Source of the DNA: Terrimonas pollutisoli
GTDB taxonomy: Bacteria; Bacteroidota; Bacteroidia; Chitinophagales; Chitinophagaceae
Length of the DNA stretch: 64,000 nucleotides
Reading direction: 5' to 3'
Assembly: GCF_029360765.1 (NCBI RefSeq)
Contig: NZ_JARKNA010000022.1
Coordinates: forward strand, 24,962 to 88,961
In this document: positions 1 to 8,051 of the stretch, piece after piece
Position numbering within the stretch: position 1 is the stretch's first letter
Layout: each line of letters opens with the position of its first letter
Made by a program: the position numbers and the translations under genes
The notes under the pieces: generated by a model
The model's input: only the letters and a program-made list of their open reading frames with translations
Databases searched by the model: none
What the model was told of the DNA's origin: nothing

Positions 1-8
1 AACTTTCT

Positions 9-43
9 AAAAACTATCGCAAAAACTTGTGATAGTTTTTTTA
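9..43 (+). terminator. Intrinsic terminator of a gene off the left edge
   Basis: A 10-bp perfect stem (AAAAACTATC at 9-18 with GATAGTTTTT at 31-40) encloses a 12-base loop and runs into a T-rich tract ending near 43. This is the classic rho-independent layout on the plus strand. It probably ends transcription from a gene to the left of the window, before the PIG-L gene at 117. Confidence 0.75.
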
Positions 44-116
44 TTGTCCGGACTTTACACCACCGGAAACGGGTACTTTGCTAACATCAGTTATATTCGC
101 CGAATAATTTGCTTAG

Positions 117-2711
117 ATGAAGAAATTTTTACTCTTGTTAATTGCTTGCTGGCAATTAGTAGTTGCTTTTTCACAGGCTCCGCAAAACTGGTCCTCAGCC
201 GATATGTTTCTTGCCCTGCGCAAATTAAATGTATTGGGTTCTGTTTTATATGTGGCCGCTCACCCCGACGATGAGAACACCCGGTTGATCACTTATTTTT
301 CAAAAGACAAATTATATCGTACCGGTTATCTATCGCTTACAAGAGGCGATGGCGGTCAGAACCTGATCGGTGATGAACAAGGGGTGGAACTGGGCCTGAT
401 TCGTACACAGGAATTACTTGCCGCCCGTCGCATTGATGGTGGCGAGCAATTTTTCTCCAGGGCTTTTGATTTTGGTTATTCCAAAACGCCTGAAGAGACT
501 TTTTCCAAGTGGAATAAAGAAAAAATTTTGAGCGATGTAGTATGGGTGATCCGCAAGTTTCAACCCGATATTATTATTACCAGGTTTCCGACAACGGGCG
601 AAGGGGGTCACGGTCATCACACTGGCTCCGCCATTTTAGCCAATGAAGCATTTACGGCTGCGGCTGATCCCAAACGTTTTCCTGAACAACTGCAATATGT
701 ACAACCCTGGCAAGCCAAAAGAATATTATGGAATACATTCAACTTCGGTAATACGAATACCATTACACCTGATCAGTTCAAGGTTGACGTTGGCGGCTAT
801 AATCCATTACTCGGTAAAAGTTACGGTGAGATTGCGGCGGAAAGCCGTAGCCAGCATAAGAGCCAGGGATTTGGCGTGCCAGCATCGCGAGGTGAATCGT
901 TTGAAAGCTTTAAAACCACGGGTGGAGCTGAACCGGTAAATGACCTGATGGATGGCGTTGAGCTTGGCTGGAACAAGATTGCCGGAGGAGAGGCAATTCA
1001 GCAAAAGATAAATGAGCTGATCAAAAATTTCGACCTCTTACATCCCGAAAATTCAGTACCGGGATTGGTAAGCTTATATAAAACCCTTGAACGCTTGCCA
1101 CAGGGTTATTGGAAAGAACAAAAATTAAAAGAAGTAAAGGAACTTATAGCGCAATGCAGTGGATTGTTTGTCGATGCGACGACTACTGAACAGTTTGCGG
1201 TAGAAACGGATTCGCTTAAAATTAATTTCTCCTTCAATAACCGTCTTGGCGTTAATGCCATTTTACAAAAAATAGACGTGGAGGATTTTGATACAACATT
1301 GTCTCAGCCATTGGTGAAGAATAAGAATATAAATTTTTCGAAAACAATTTATGTTCCTGCATCAAAACCGATTACCCAACCCTATTGGCTAAAGGATAAA
1401 ATGGAAGAAGGTTCTTTTAACGTGAGCGATCCGTTGAAAATAGGTCAGCCGGATGTGGATGCTGCTTATACTGCGATCGTCGATGTAAAGATCTTTGATG
1501 AGATTTTCAGTTTTTCGAGACCAGTAAAGTATAAATCTACCGATCCCGTTAAAGGAGAACTGTACAAGCCAACCTTTGTGATCCCCGGGGCCACAATCAT
1601 GAGTTCTCCCTCTTTATTATTGTTCAGAAATAATGTCGCACAGGAGAAGGAAATAGAAGTACAGTTAAATGCTAATACAAGCCTGCCGGGCAATATCAGT
1701 TTCTTTATACGTACGGGAGATGATTTGCAATCGGTGACGGATACGACCTCTTTGGGAAAATATCAAACGAGGAAAGTAGTATTTAATGTGAATAACAGTA
1801 GCCAGGTTGCCGAAACGAAGTCAAAACGAAAGTCGATGATTCAATTAGACTCGCTGGTGAAAAGGAAAGCTATCACGGCCGCCCAAAAAAATGAAATTTC
1901 CAAATATTATGCGAAATCAAATAGTAAGGACTTTATTTATCCTTATGCGCAGCAAAATGATTCAGTAGGCTATTACCTTTCAGTAAGGGCCATCAATTAT
2001 GATCATATCCCATCCATAAAATACTTTTTCCCCGATGCAGTAAAGGCAATTTTTATCGACTTGAGAACTACCGGGCAAAAAATAGGCTACATCATCGGTG
2101 CCGGCGACAAAGTGCCTGACGCTCTCGAACAAATGGGTTATGATGTTACATTGCTGACTGATAAAGAACTTGCCCGAAATAACCTGCAACAGTTTGATGC
2201 CATTATCAGCGGCGTCAGAGCTTATAATACCAATGAATGGCTGGCTAAGTACTATGATAAGCTGATGAAATATGTAAATGATGGGGGTAATTATATTGTT
2301 CAATACAACACCAACAATTTTATCAGCAATGTAAAAAGCAGCATCGGGCCTTATAAGTTTGACATTTCCCGGGCAAGAATAACGGATGAAAATGCCGCGG
2401 TAACCTTTTTAAAACCCGAACACCCTGTTTTGAATTTTCCGAACAAGATAACTGCCGACGATTTCAAAGGGTGGGTGCAGGAGCGGAGTGTTTATCATGC
2501 CGCTAATTGGGATAAAAATTTTGAATCCATCCTCTCTATGAATGACCCTGGTGAAAAGGCCGATGATGGAAGCCTGATTATTTCAAAATATGGTAAAGGC
2601 TATTTTACTTACACAGGCATTGTGTTTTTCAGGGAGTTGCCGGCCGGTGTGCCCGGCGCATACAGGTTGTTGGCGAACATTATTGCTTTGAATAAGAAAA
2701 AAGCTTTTTAA
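117..2711 (+). CDS. Secreted PIG-L/LmbE-family deacetylase
   Basis: An 864-residue protein with a Sec signal peptide (MKKFLLLLIACWQLVVAFSQ). The PIG-L/LmbE zinc-dependent N-deacetylase domain follows at once: AHPDDE near residues 48-53 supplies metal and catalytic residues, and the second metal-site motif HGHH is at about 165-168. Family members remove acetyl groups from N-acetylglucosamine-type substrates. The protein is much longer than the roughly 230-residue core. The rest is predicted beta-rich, and residues from about 650 look like a glutamine-amidotransferase-like fold, as in other large Bacteroidota PIG-L proteins. The substrate is not evident. The upstream TAATTTGC just before the ATG may be part of its promoter. 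Confidence 0.88.
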   Translation: MKKFLLLLIACWQLVVAFSQAPQNWSSADMFLALRKLNVLGSVLYVAAHPDDENTRLITYFSKDKLYRTGYLSLTRGDGGQNLIGDEQGVELGLIRTQELLAARRIDGGEQFFSRAFDFGYSKTPEETFSKWNKEKILSDVVWVIRKFQPDIIITRFPTTGEGGHGHHTGSAILANEAFTAAADPKRFPEQLQYVQPWQAKRILWNTFNFGNTNTITPDQFKVDVGGYNPLLGKSYGEIAAESRSQHKSQGFGVPASRGESFESFKTTGGAEPVNDLMDGVELGWNKIAGGEAIQQKINELIKNFDLLHPENSVPGLVSLYKTLERLPQGYWKEQKLKEVKELIAQCSGLFVDATTTEQFAVETDSLKINFSFNNRLGVNAILQKIDVEDFDTTLSQPLVKNKNINFSKTIYVPASKPITQPYWLKDKMEEGSFNVSDPLKIGQPDVDAAYTAIVDVKIFDEIFSFSRPVKYKSTDPVKGELYKPTFVIPGATIMSSPSLLLFRNNVAQEKEIEVQLNANTSLPGNISFFIRTGDDLQSVTDTTSLGKYQTRKVVFNVNNSSQVAETKSKRKSMIQLDSLVKRKAITAAQKNEISKYYAKSNSKDFIYPYAQQNDSVGYYLSVRAINYDHIPSIKYFFPDAVKAIFIDLRTTGQKIGYIIGAGDKVPDALEQMGYDVTLLTDKELARNNLQQFDAIISGVRAYNTNEWLAKYYDKLMKYVNDGGNYIVQYNTNNFISNVKSSIGPYKFDISRARITDENAAVTFLKPEHPVLNFPNKITADDFKGWVQERSVYHAANWDKNFESILSMNDPGEKADDGSLIISKYGKGYFTYTGIVFFRELPAGVPGAYRLLANIIALNKKKAF

Positions 2712-2768
2712 AACTCACTGGCACAAGAGGTGGGTGTTTTGCGAAGACGATAATTTGAACAAGATAAC

Positions 2769-2945
2769 ATGAGAGAACATCATAAACCAAGTATAAGAAG
2801 AGGTGAGATGGCATTCATTTTTGCGATCATTCTTGGCCTCATTGTCGGCATTCTGATAAAAAGAGTGCGGATAGGAATATTGATCGGTCTTGTGCTCGGC
2901 TTTTGTATTGTATTGTTGGGATGGAGCCGGGCTACAAAAAGATAA
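2769..2945 (+). CDS. Small two-segment membrane protein
   Basis: A 58-residue ORF starting MREHHKPSIRRGEM, followed by two hydrophobic stretches (about 15-30 and 35-51) separated by the basic loop KRVR. It has a basic N-terminus and a basic C-terminus (SRATKR). I do not recognise a family. It lies 57 bases after the PIG-L gene and only 2 bases before the next small ORF, and both precede the sodium:solute symporter on the same strand, so it could be an accessory subunit or simply a short conserved membrane protein. Good hydrophobic patterning and tight packing support it as a real gene. Confidence 0.55.
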   Translation: MREHHKPSIRRGEMAFIFAIILGLIVGILIKRVRIGILIGLVLGFCIVLLGWSRATKR

Positions 2946-2947
2946 TA

Positions 2948-3073
2948 ATGGAGCAGAAAGACAACGATAAGATCCCTTTATTTAGAAGCTGGAATGCCTG
3001 GTATGTTTTTGTTATATTATTCCTCGTTTTATTAATTGTTTTGTTTTCGCTTTTTACAAAAAGGTTTAGCTAA
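2948..3073 (+). CDS. Tiny single-pass membrane protein
   Basis: A 41-residue ORF: a polar, charged start (MEQKDNDKIPLFRSWNAWY) followed by one strongly hydrophobic helix (about 19-37) and a basic tail (TKRFS). It starts 2 bases after the stop of the preceding small membrane ORF and ends 60 bases before the symporter. The position and topology are those of the very small helper proteins sometimes encoded beside transporters. The coupling to the symporter is inference only. No family is recognised. Confidence 0.55.
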   Translation: MEQKDNDKIPLFRSWNAWYVFVILFLVLLIVLFSLFTKRFS

Positions 3074-3107
3074 AATGAGTATGCCTGATTTGATCATTTC
3101 AAAAATA

Positions 3108-3125
3108 CTCCGCCAGTTGGCGGAG
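3108..3125. repeat. CCGCC/GGCGG palindromic repeat
   Basis: Perfect 7-bp inverted repeat CTCCGCC-agtt-GGCGGAG directly upstream of the symporter start codon. Almost the same sequence occurs at 61959-61976 inside a coding sequence, and related palindromes occur at 31651-31665 and 47519-47538. Its hairpin would sit in the 5' leader of the symporter mRNA. Confidence 0.6.
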
Positions 3126-3133
3126 ATAGGGGT

Positions 3134-4894
3134 ATGAACCAACTCGACTGGATAGTACTAGTTGTTACTTTGCTTGCTATCATTGCCTACGGCTTGTACA
3201 AGAGCCGGACTTCCCGCAACCTGGATGGTTATTTTCTTTCCAATCGTAGCATGCCATGGGGATTGATACTGTTAAGCATTATGGGTACACAGGCCAGTGC
3301 TATTACGTTCTTGTCGGCGCCTGGCCAGGCTTATACCGATGGGATGCGGTTTGTGCAATATTACTTTGGCCAGCCACTTGCCATGATCGCAATCTGCATT
3401 TTTTTTGTCCCAATTTTCCGCAAGTTGAAAGTTTATACGGCTTATGAATATCTTGAAAACCGCTTTGACAATAAAACGAGGACGCTGACTTCATTTCTTT
3501 TCCTGATACAAAGAGGGTTATCAACCGGTATTAGTGTATTTGCACCTTCACTCATTCTTTCATCGTTACTGGGCTGGAATATTTATTATACGAATATCGT
3601 AATGGGAGGACTGCTGATCATCTATACGATGAGTGGAGGAGCCAAGGCGGTGGCTTATACTCAACAACTGCAATTGATCATCATTTTTATCGGTATGTTC
3701 CTGGCTGGTTATATGGTCGTGAATATGCTGCCTGAGAACGTGAGTTTTGCCGATGCATTGAGCATTAGCGGCAAAATGGGAAAGCTAAATGTAATTACTA
3801 CTGGTTTTGAAAACGGCAGATTTAACTGGAGTGATCAGTACAATTTAATAAGTGGAATAATCGGTGGCTTCTTTCTGGGCCTCTCTTATTTCGGCGCCGA
3901 TCAGTCACAGGTAGGTCGTTATCTTACCGCAAGGTCATTGACAGAAAGTCGTATGGGTTTGTTGATGAATGGCCTGGTAAAAGTGCCTATGCAGTTCCTG
4001 ATCCTGCTGATAGGTGCGTTGGTATTCACCTTTTACCAGTTTAACAGCGCCCCCGTTTTTTTTAATGATGTGCAGATAAACAAGCTTGAAAACTCAGTTT
4101 ATAAGGATTCATTTGCGGTAGTGCAACAGCAGTACAATGCGATTGCATCACAAAAAGAAAAAGTGATTGTTGAATATTCTCATGCTTCAGATGTAAATAA
4201 TGAGACCATTAAAGAGCAAAAGATCGCAGAACTCAAAAGTTTGCAATTGGGTTCTGATAGTTTGCGGGGCAGGGTAAAACATTGGCTTGGGAAAAAAGCC
4301 GTGGGTGGCGATTCGAATGATACCAATTATATTTTTCTTCGGTTTGTCGTGGATTATCTTCCTGTTGGGTTGGTGGGTTTGTTGATAGCCATTATTTTCC
4401 TTGCATCCTGGGGTAGCATTGCTGCAGCTGTTAATTCATTGGCATCTTGTTCAATGGTTGACTTTCATAAGCGGTTTACGAAAAAGGAACAAACAGGCGA
4501 AGATGAGTATAAGATGTCGAAATGGTATACACTGGGCTGGGGTATATTCTGTATTATAGTAGCAATGTTTACTTATAATATTGGCAATAGCCTGATTGAG
4601 GCAGTGAATGTATTAGGATCTTTGTTCTATGGTGTTATACTCGGAGTGTTCCTGGTGGCTTTTTTCATTAAAAAGATCAAAAGTGGTGATGTGGTATTTT
4701 GGGCGGCCTTGTTAACGGAAATATTAGTGCTTACTATTTTTATTCTTACTAAGGTTGGTGTTTTTAAAATGGGCTTTCTCTGGCTCAATCCAATTGGTGC
4801 ATTTGGAGTGATTTTGTTTAGCCTGTTGTTGCAGTCGGTTCTCGCAAAAAAAGAAAGCCCCGCTTTGCAAGCAGGGCTCCCGGAAAAAATTTAA
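3134..4894 (+). CDS. Sodium:solute symporter (SSS family)
   Basis: A 586-residue polytopic membrane protein of the solute:sodium symporter family. The N-terminal helix MNQLDWIVLVVTLLAIIAYG and the following LDGYFLSNRSMPWG segment are typical of the family. About 13-14 membrane segments can be traced. A hydrophilic insert of roughly 100 residues (about 310-410) separates late helices, a layout seen in Bacteroidota members. The substrate (sugar, sialic acid, amino acid or other) cannot be read from the sequence. The last codons overlap a terminator hairpin belonging to the convergent DUF2911 gene; the two genes are separated by only 2 bases. Confidence 0.88.
   Translation: MNQLDWIVLVVTLLAIIAYGLYKSRTSRNLDGYFLSNRSMPWGLILLSIMGTQASAITFLSAPGQAYTDGMRFVQYYFGQPLAMIAICIFFVPIFRKLKVYTAYEYLENRFDNKTRTLTSFLFLIQRGLSTGISVFAPSLILSSLLGWNIYYTNIVMGGLLIIYTMSGGAKAVAYTQQLQLIIIFIGMFLAGYMVVNMLPENVSFADALSISGKMGKLNVITTGFENGRFNWSDQYNLISGIIGGFFLGLSYFGADQSQVGRYLTARSLTESRMGLLMNGLVKVPMQFLILLIGALVFTFYQFNSAPVFFNDVQINKLENSVYKDSFAVVQQQYNAIASQKEKVIVEYSHASDVNNETIKEQKIAELKSLQLGSDSLRGRVKHWLGKKAVGGDSNDTNYIFLRFVVDYLPVGLVGLLIAIIFLASWGSIAAAVNSLASCSMVDFHKRFTKKEQTGEDEYKMSKWYTLGWGIFCIIVAMFTYNIGNSLIEAVNVLGSLFYGVILGVFLVAFFIKKIKSGDVVFWAALLTEILVLTIFILTKVGVFKMGFLWLNPIGAFGVILFSLLLQSVLAKKESPALQAGLPEKI
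4846..4878 (-). terminator. Terminator for the DUF2911 gene, embedded in the symporter 3' end
   Basis: On the minus strand a hairpin (AGCCC at 4874-4878 pairing with GGGGCT at 4856-4861, extended by inner pairs) is followed by TTCTTTTTTTGCG. It lies just past the stop of the DUF2911 gene and overlaps the last codons of the convergent symporter gene. The plus-strand side has only a weaker T tract, so it acts best on the minus-strand transcript. Confidence 0.7.
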
Positions 4895-4896
4895 AC

Positions 4897-5733
4897 TTAG
4901 TTTTTTGCCAGCTCTTTCAGCAGCTTATCATTCAGTTTTACATAATCATCATTTTTGGCGGCGATAGCCAGTTCCTTTGATTTCAAAGCCGCGGCCTTCG
5001 CTTCATTTTTCTGACCCAATTTTGCAAGACAATTTGCCCATTGGTGCTGAACCCAGAATGCATTGGGTTGCGCTTCTACAGCTTTATTAAACCAAGTAAG
5101 TGCCTGGTTCAAATCTTTACCATTTTCCATATAATACATGGCGGCCTGGAAGTAGGGTGGCTTTTCTGATTTCATGGCTGATTCAATACTGGCCATGATT
5201 TTACTGTCGATATCAGTGGCGATAGGCAAGGTCACAGCTGATTTATCCCACATAATCTGCAATTCGCAGCTCGTTGGTTTTACATTGGCAAACTGCATGG
5301 TAAATGATTCAGCAGCCTTTTTTGTTTTGGATACAGCAACCGGCACCCTTACTACATCCATATCCTGCTTGTAGGCAGCAGGGCTTGTTACATCAGTTTG
5401 TTTAGTGATGATTATGGTCCAGGTGTTTTTTTCCGGAATGGTCAGCAAACCGTACTTGCCGGCGGGAATTTTAGTGCCCCCTATGGTCACTTCGTCACCA
5501 AAGGTGAGGGTAGTGGCGTTGTTGGCACCGGTCCGCCAAACATTGCCGTAAGGAACTATATCGCCAAAAATTTTTCTTCCTTTAACGCCGGGCCGGGAAT
5601 AGGAAAGTTCAATAGTTGACAATCCAAAATCCTGCTTGACAGTCTGGCCGGGGCTTGGCGCCGGGGTTTTCAGTTGAGCATTCGATACAATAAGTGTGAA
5701 AGCAGCTATTGCTGATAGGATGATCTTCTTCAT
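4897..5733 (-). CDS. Secreted DUF2911 protein with TPR-like C-terminus
   Basis: A 278-residue exported protein. I chose the internal Met (MKKIILSAIAAFTLIVSNAQ) because it gives a clean Sec signal peptide; an upstream ATG adds three residues. Residues about 20-165 match the DUF2911 family (QTVKQDFGLSTIELSYSRPG, then GRKIFGDIVPYGNVWRTGAN), which is common in Bacteroidota and of unknown function. The C-terminal third (AMYYMENGKDLNQALTWFNK and the next helical unit) looks like TPR repeats, suggesting protein contacts. It is a single gene with its own terminator. Confidence 0.88.
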   Translation of the reverse strand: MKKIILSAIAAFTLIVSNAQLKTPAPSPGQTVKQDFGLSTIELSYSRPGVKGRKIFGDIVPYGNVWRTGANNATTLTFGDEVTIGGTKIPAGKYGLLTIPEKNTWTIIITKQTDVTSPAAYKQDMDVVRVPVAVSKTKKAAESFTMQFANVKPTSCELQIMWDKSAVTLPIATDIDSKIMASIESAMKSEKPPYFQAAMYYMENGKDLNQALTWFNKAVEAQPNAFWVQHQWANCLAKLGQKNEAKAAALKSKELAIAAKNDDYVKLNDKLLKELAKN

Positions 5734-5843
5734 TGCAAACATTTATTTGAATGGCAAAGTTAGGGGAAGGGATGATAAGTAAAGGATTAGAACTACGAAG
5801 TAGGTTACGGTCAACTCAATCGTATTTGTCCAGGGCTGGAATG

Positions 5844-7220
5844 CTAGAAGGAAATCGTGACGGTTGCTTTCCCTTTTTTTGCCTTGCGTTTCCATTTGGG
5901 GCCTTCTTTCAAAAGACGTATCGCTTCTTTGTCGCAACTTTCGCAGAGAGACTTTTTAACAGTAATGTTTATAGGTTCACCAGATTTGCCGACTTCGAAA
6001 CTAAGCTCAACTTCTCCCTGCGAGCCCTCTTGTTTGTCCTTGAAAGTTTCAGGAGTCTTCAGGTTATTGGCGAGATAAAGATCATAGTTGTTCCATCCGT
6101 CGGCTGGTTCGGCTTCGTTCAGCACCAGATGATCATTTCTCGAACGGTTAGTATTAACCTTTTTATTGCTCAATACTATTTCTGCCAAACTATTCCTGTC
6201 TTCCTGTAAATATACCTGGTTACTGGCCACTTTATTATTCAATCGGACATCATCACTCACAAAGCCTATTGACTTTATCTGTACGTTTAAAACTGTATCA
6301 GGCGAAGTAAGTGTAAAGTATCCATTAGCATCACTATAGGTGCCGATATTATCTTCTTTATTGGTGATATTGGAAAAGGGCAGGGCATTATTATTCATAT
6401 CTGTTACTCTGCCCCGGAAAACATTTGGTTGGTTAAAAGTCTGCCTGCGTTGAACAACATCTATGTTTTGAGAGGCAGCAGCGACTTTTCTTCCCTGCCG
6501 AGAGTAGCTTGGTGAAACAACTGGTAGGTCAGCGCCAGCAGGTAGTTCTTTTGCCAGGACTGATTTCTTATACTGTGTGTTATCCGATTTTAATTCATCT
6601 ATTGTTTTTTCCGCTACAATACCAGCCACATCGTCAGGATTGACTGAATCTTTTGCAAGGGAGTTTGTTGCTATGCGGGGTGCGGAAGGTGTTGCTTGGA
6701 GTACCTCTTCTCTTTTTTTAATCTTTACTGATGCCTGGTCATCCCCGGTTTTATTTTCATCGGCCGGCTTTGCAAATTCTGTAGCTATGCTACTACTGTC
6801 GCTTGTTGAAGGGAGAATAGTTTTTTCGGGTTCATTTTTTTGTTGGTTTAAATCTTTCGGCTGCGGCGACTGCGCTATATCTTCTTTTTGGGTGTTAAAT
6901 GCAAGTTGGTAAACCATTAACCCCGCACCGGCTATTAACACAATCATCGCGGCAACTTTCCACCACGAAAAAGAGGGTTTGTTTACAGCTATTGGAATAA
7001 CTTTCTTTTTTTCTCCGGTTCTGTCGGCGAGTCGTTGCTTCAATCCTGAAAGATCTTCGTTAAACGTTGAAGTATTGACATAGCCTTCCAGCGCATCCGC
7101 CAGGAATGGATCATCCAGGGCCGCTTTTTCAATGGCATGCCTTTCTTTCGAAGACATCAGTCCACGGTGATATCTTTCAATATCAGCAGCAGTAAATAAT
7201 ATGTTGTGCCCGTTTGCCAT
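5844..7220 (-). CDS. Membrane anti-sigma-like protein with regulatory-like and TonB-like domains
   Basis: A 458-residue single-pass membrane protein. The N-terminal cytoplasmic part (FTAADIERYHRGLMSSKERH, residues 8-27) has the look of Bacteroidota anti-sigma factors. One helix (WWKVAAMIVLIAGAGLMVYQ, about 86-105) crosses the membrane. After a low-complexity linker comes a carboxypeptidase-regulatory-like domain (RGRVTDMNNNALPFSNITNK, about 269-340). The C-terminus (EVELSFEVGKSGEPINITVK onward) resembles a TonB C-terminal domain. It begins 32 bases after the ECF sigma gene, so the two form an operon and the protein probably restrains that sigma factor. Function is inferred from context and domain order. 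Confidence 0.75.
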   Translation of the reverse strand: MANGHNILFTAADIERYHRGLMSSKERHAIEKAALDDPFLADALEGYVNTSTFNEDLSGLKQRLADRTGEKKKVIPIAVNKPSFSWWKVAAMIVLIAGAGLMVYQLAFNTQKEDIAQSPQPKDLNQQKNEPEKTILPSTSDSSSIATEFAKPADENKTGDDQASVKIKKREEVLQATPSAPRIATNSLAKDSVNPDDVAGIVAEKTIDELKSDNTQYKKSVLAKELPAGADLPVVSPSYSRQGRKVAAASQNIDVVQRRQTFNQPNVFRGRVTDMNNNALPFSNITNKEDNIGTYSDANGYFTLTSPDTVLNVQIKSIGFVSDDVRLNNKVASNQVYLQEDRNSLAEIVLSNKKVNTNRSRNDHLVLNEAEPADGWNNYDLYLANNLKTPETFKDKQEGSQGEVELSFEVGKSGEPINITVKKSLCESCDKEAIRLLKEGPKWKRKAKKGKATVTISF

Positions 7221-7252
7221 CCCTTTACAAAATTAAAAACACTTTGTTGCCC

Positions 7253-7873
7253 TTACTTTGTTTTAACCCCCTGGCTTTTTTCCATACATAACCTTAAGTT
7301 TCTTCTTCCATTCTGGATAAAACTCCTGACCTGGTTCCAGTCCTGGCCGGTTATTTCCACTATTTCATTATAACATTTTTCTTCCAGGTAAAATAACCGG
7401 ATAGCCACTTGCTGATCGTTGGTCAGGGTGCCGATACAATATTCCAGTTTTTTAAAATTTTCTTCTTTTTCCAATATGCCATTATGATGCACATTTTCTC
7501 CGCTTTGCACAAGTTCCGTTTTAAGTTCAACGGTCTTCAGATTTTTAGGTGTTCTCAATTGCATCAGGCAATGATTTTTAGCTACCTGGTAAAGCCAGCC
7601 CCGGAAGTTTTCTACTTCATGTTTCTTCAATTTTAAGACTAGTTCTTCAAATACCTGCATCACGGCATCCTTAGCCGTTTCCGGATCTTTCAAATATTTC
7701 AGGCACACCCCGTACACCAGGTCCATATAGCGCTGGTATAACTGACCCAGCACAGCCAGGTCGCCTGACTGTTTATACAGCTCAACCAACTGCTTGTCGT
7801 CGGTCGCATTATCCGGTATGTTTTTCAGGAACGCCAATGCGCTAAAATTAGCGAATAAAAATTTTACAGGCAT
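7253..7873 (-). CDS. ECF-type RNA polymerase sigma factor
   Basis: A 206-residue sigma-70-family protein. Region 2 is visible as LYQRYMDLVYGVCLKYLKDP and DAVMQVFEELVLKLKK with FRGWLYQVAKNHCLMQLR; region 4 is the C-terminal part (LTNDQQVAIRLFYLEEKCYN, then IVEITGQDWNQVRSFIQNGR). It is the first gene of an operon with the membrane anti-sigma-like gene. Its likely targets are unknown, but the divergent vWA gene shares the same 178-bp promoter region and is the natural candidate. Confidence 0.85.
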   Translation of the reverse strand: MPVKFLFANFSALAFLKNIPDNATDDKQLVELYKQSGDLAVLGQLYQRYMDLVYGVCLKYLKDPETAKDAVMQVFEELVLKLKKHEVENFRGWLYQVAKNHCLMQLRTPKNLKTVELKTELVQSGENVHHNGILEKEENFKKLEYCIGTLTNDQQVAIRLFYLEEKCYNEIVEITGQDWNQVRSFIQNGRRNLRLCMEKSQGVKTK

Positions 7874-8014
7874 TTATGCAATTGCTAAAAAAAGCTCATC
7901 TATTTTGAAAACACAGTTTATGAAACCGGGCAAAATAAATTCTCTTCAGACAGGGAATTGTTATCTGCGAGGTTCCATCCCGAAGCCAGTTCGGAACAAG
8001 TACTGACCAAAAAA

Positions 8015-8034
8015 CCTGTCTGCCAACAGGCAGG
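8015..8034. repeat. CCTGTCTG palindromic repeat
   Basis: An inverted repeat, CCTGTCTG-ccaa-CAGGCAGG, paired over 8 bp with one G-T pair, lies 17 bases before the vWA start codon. A close relative (CCTGTCTG-ccga-CAGGCAAG) is at 47564-47583, also just upstream of a start codon. The two copies suggest a dispersed intergenic repeat. Confidence 0.55.
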
Positions 8035-8051
8035 CAATAAAAACTAAACAG

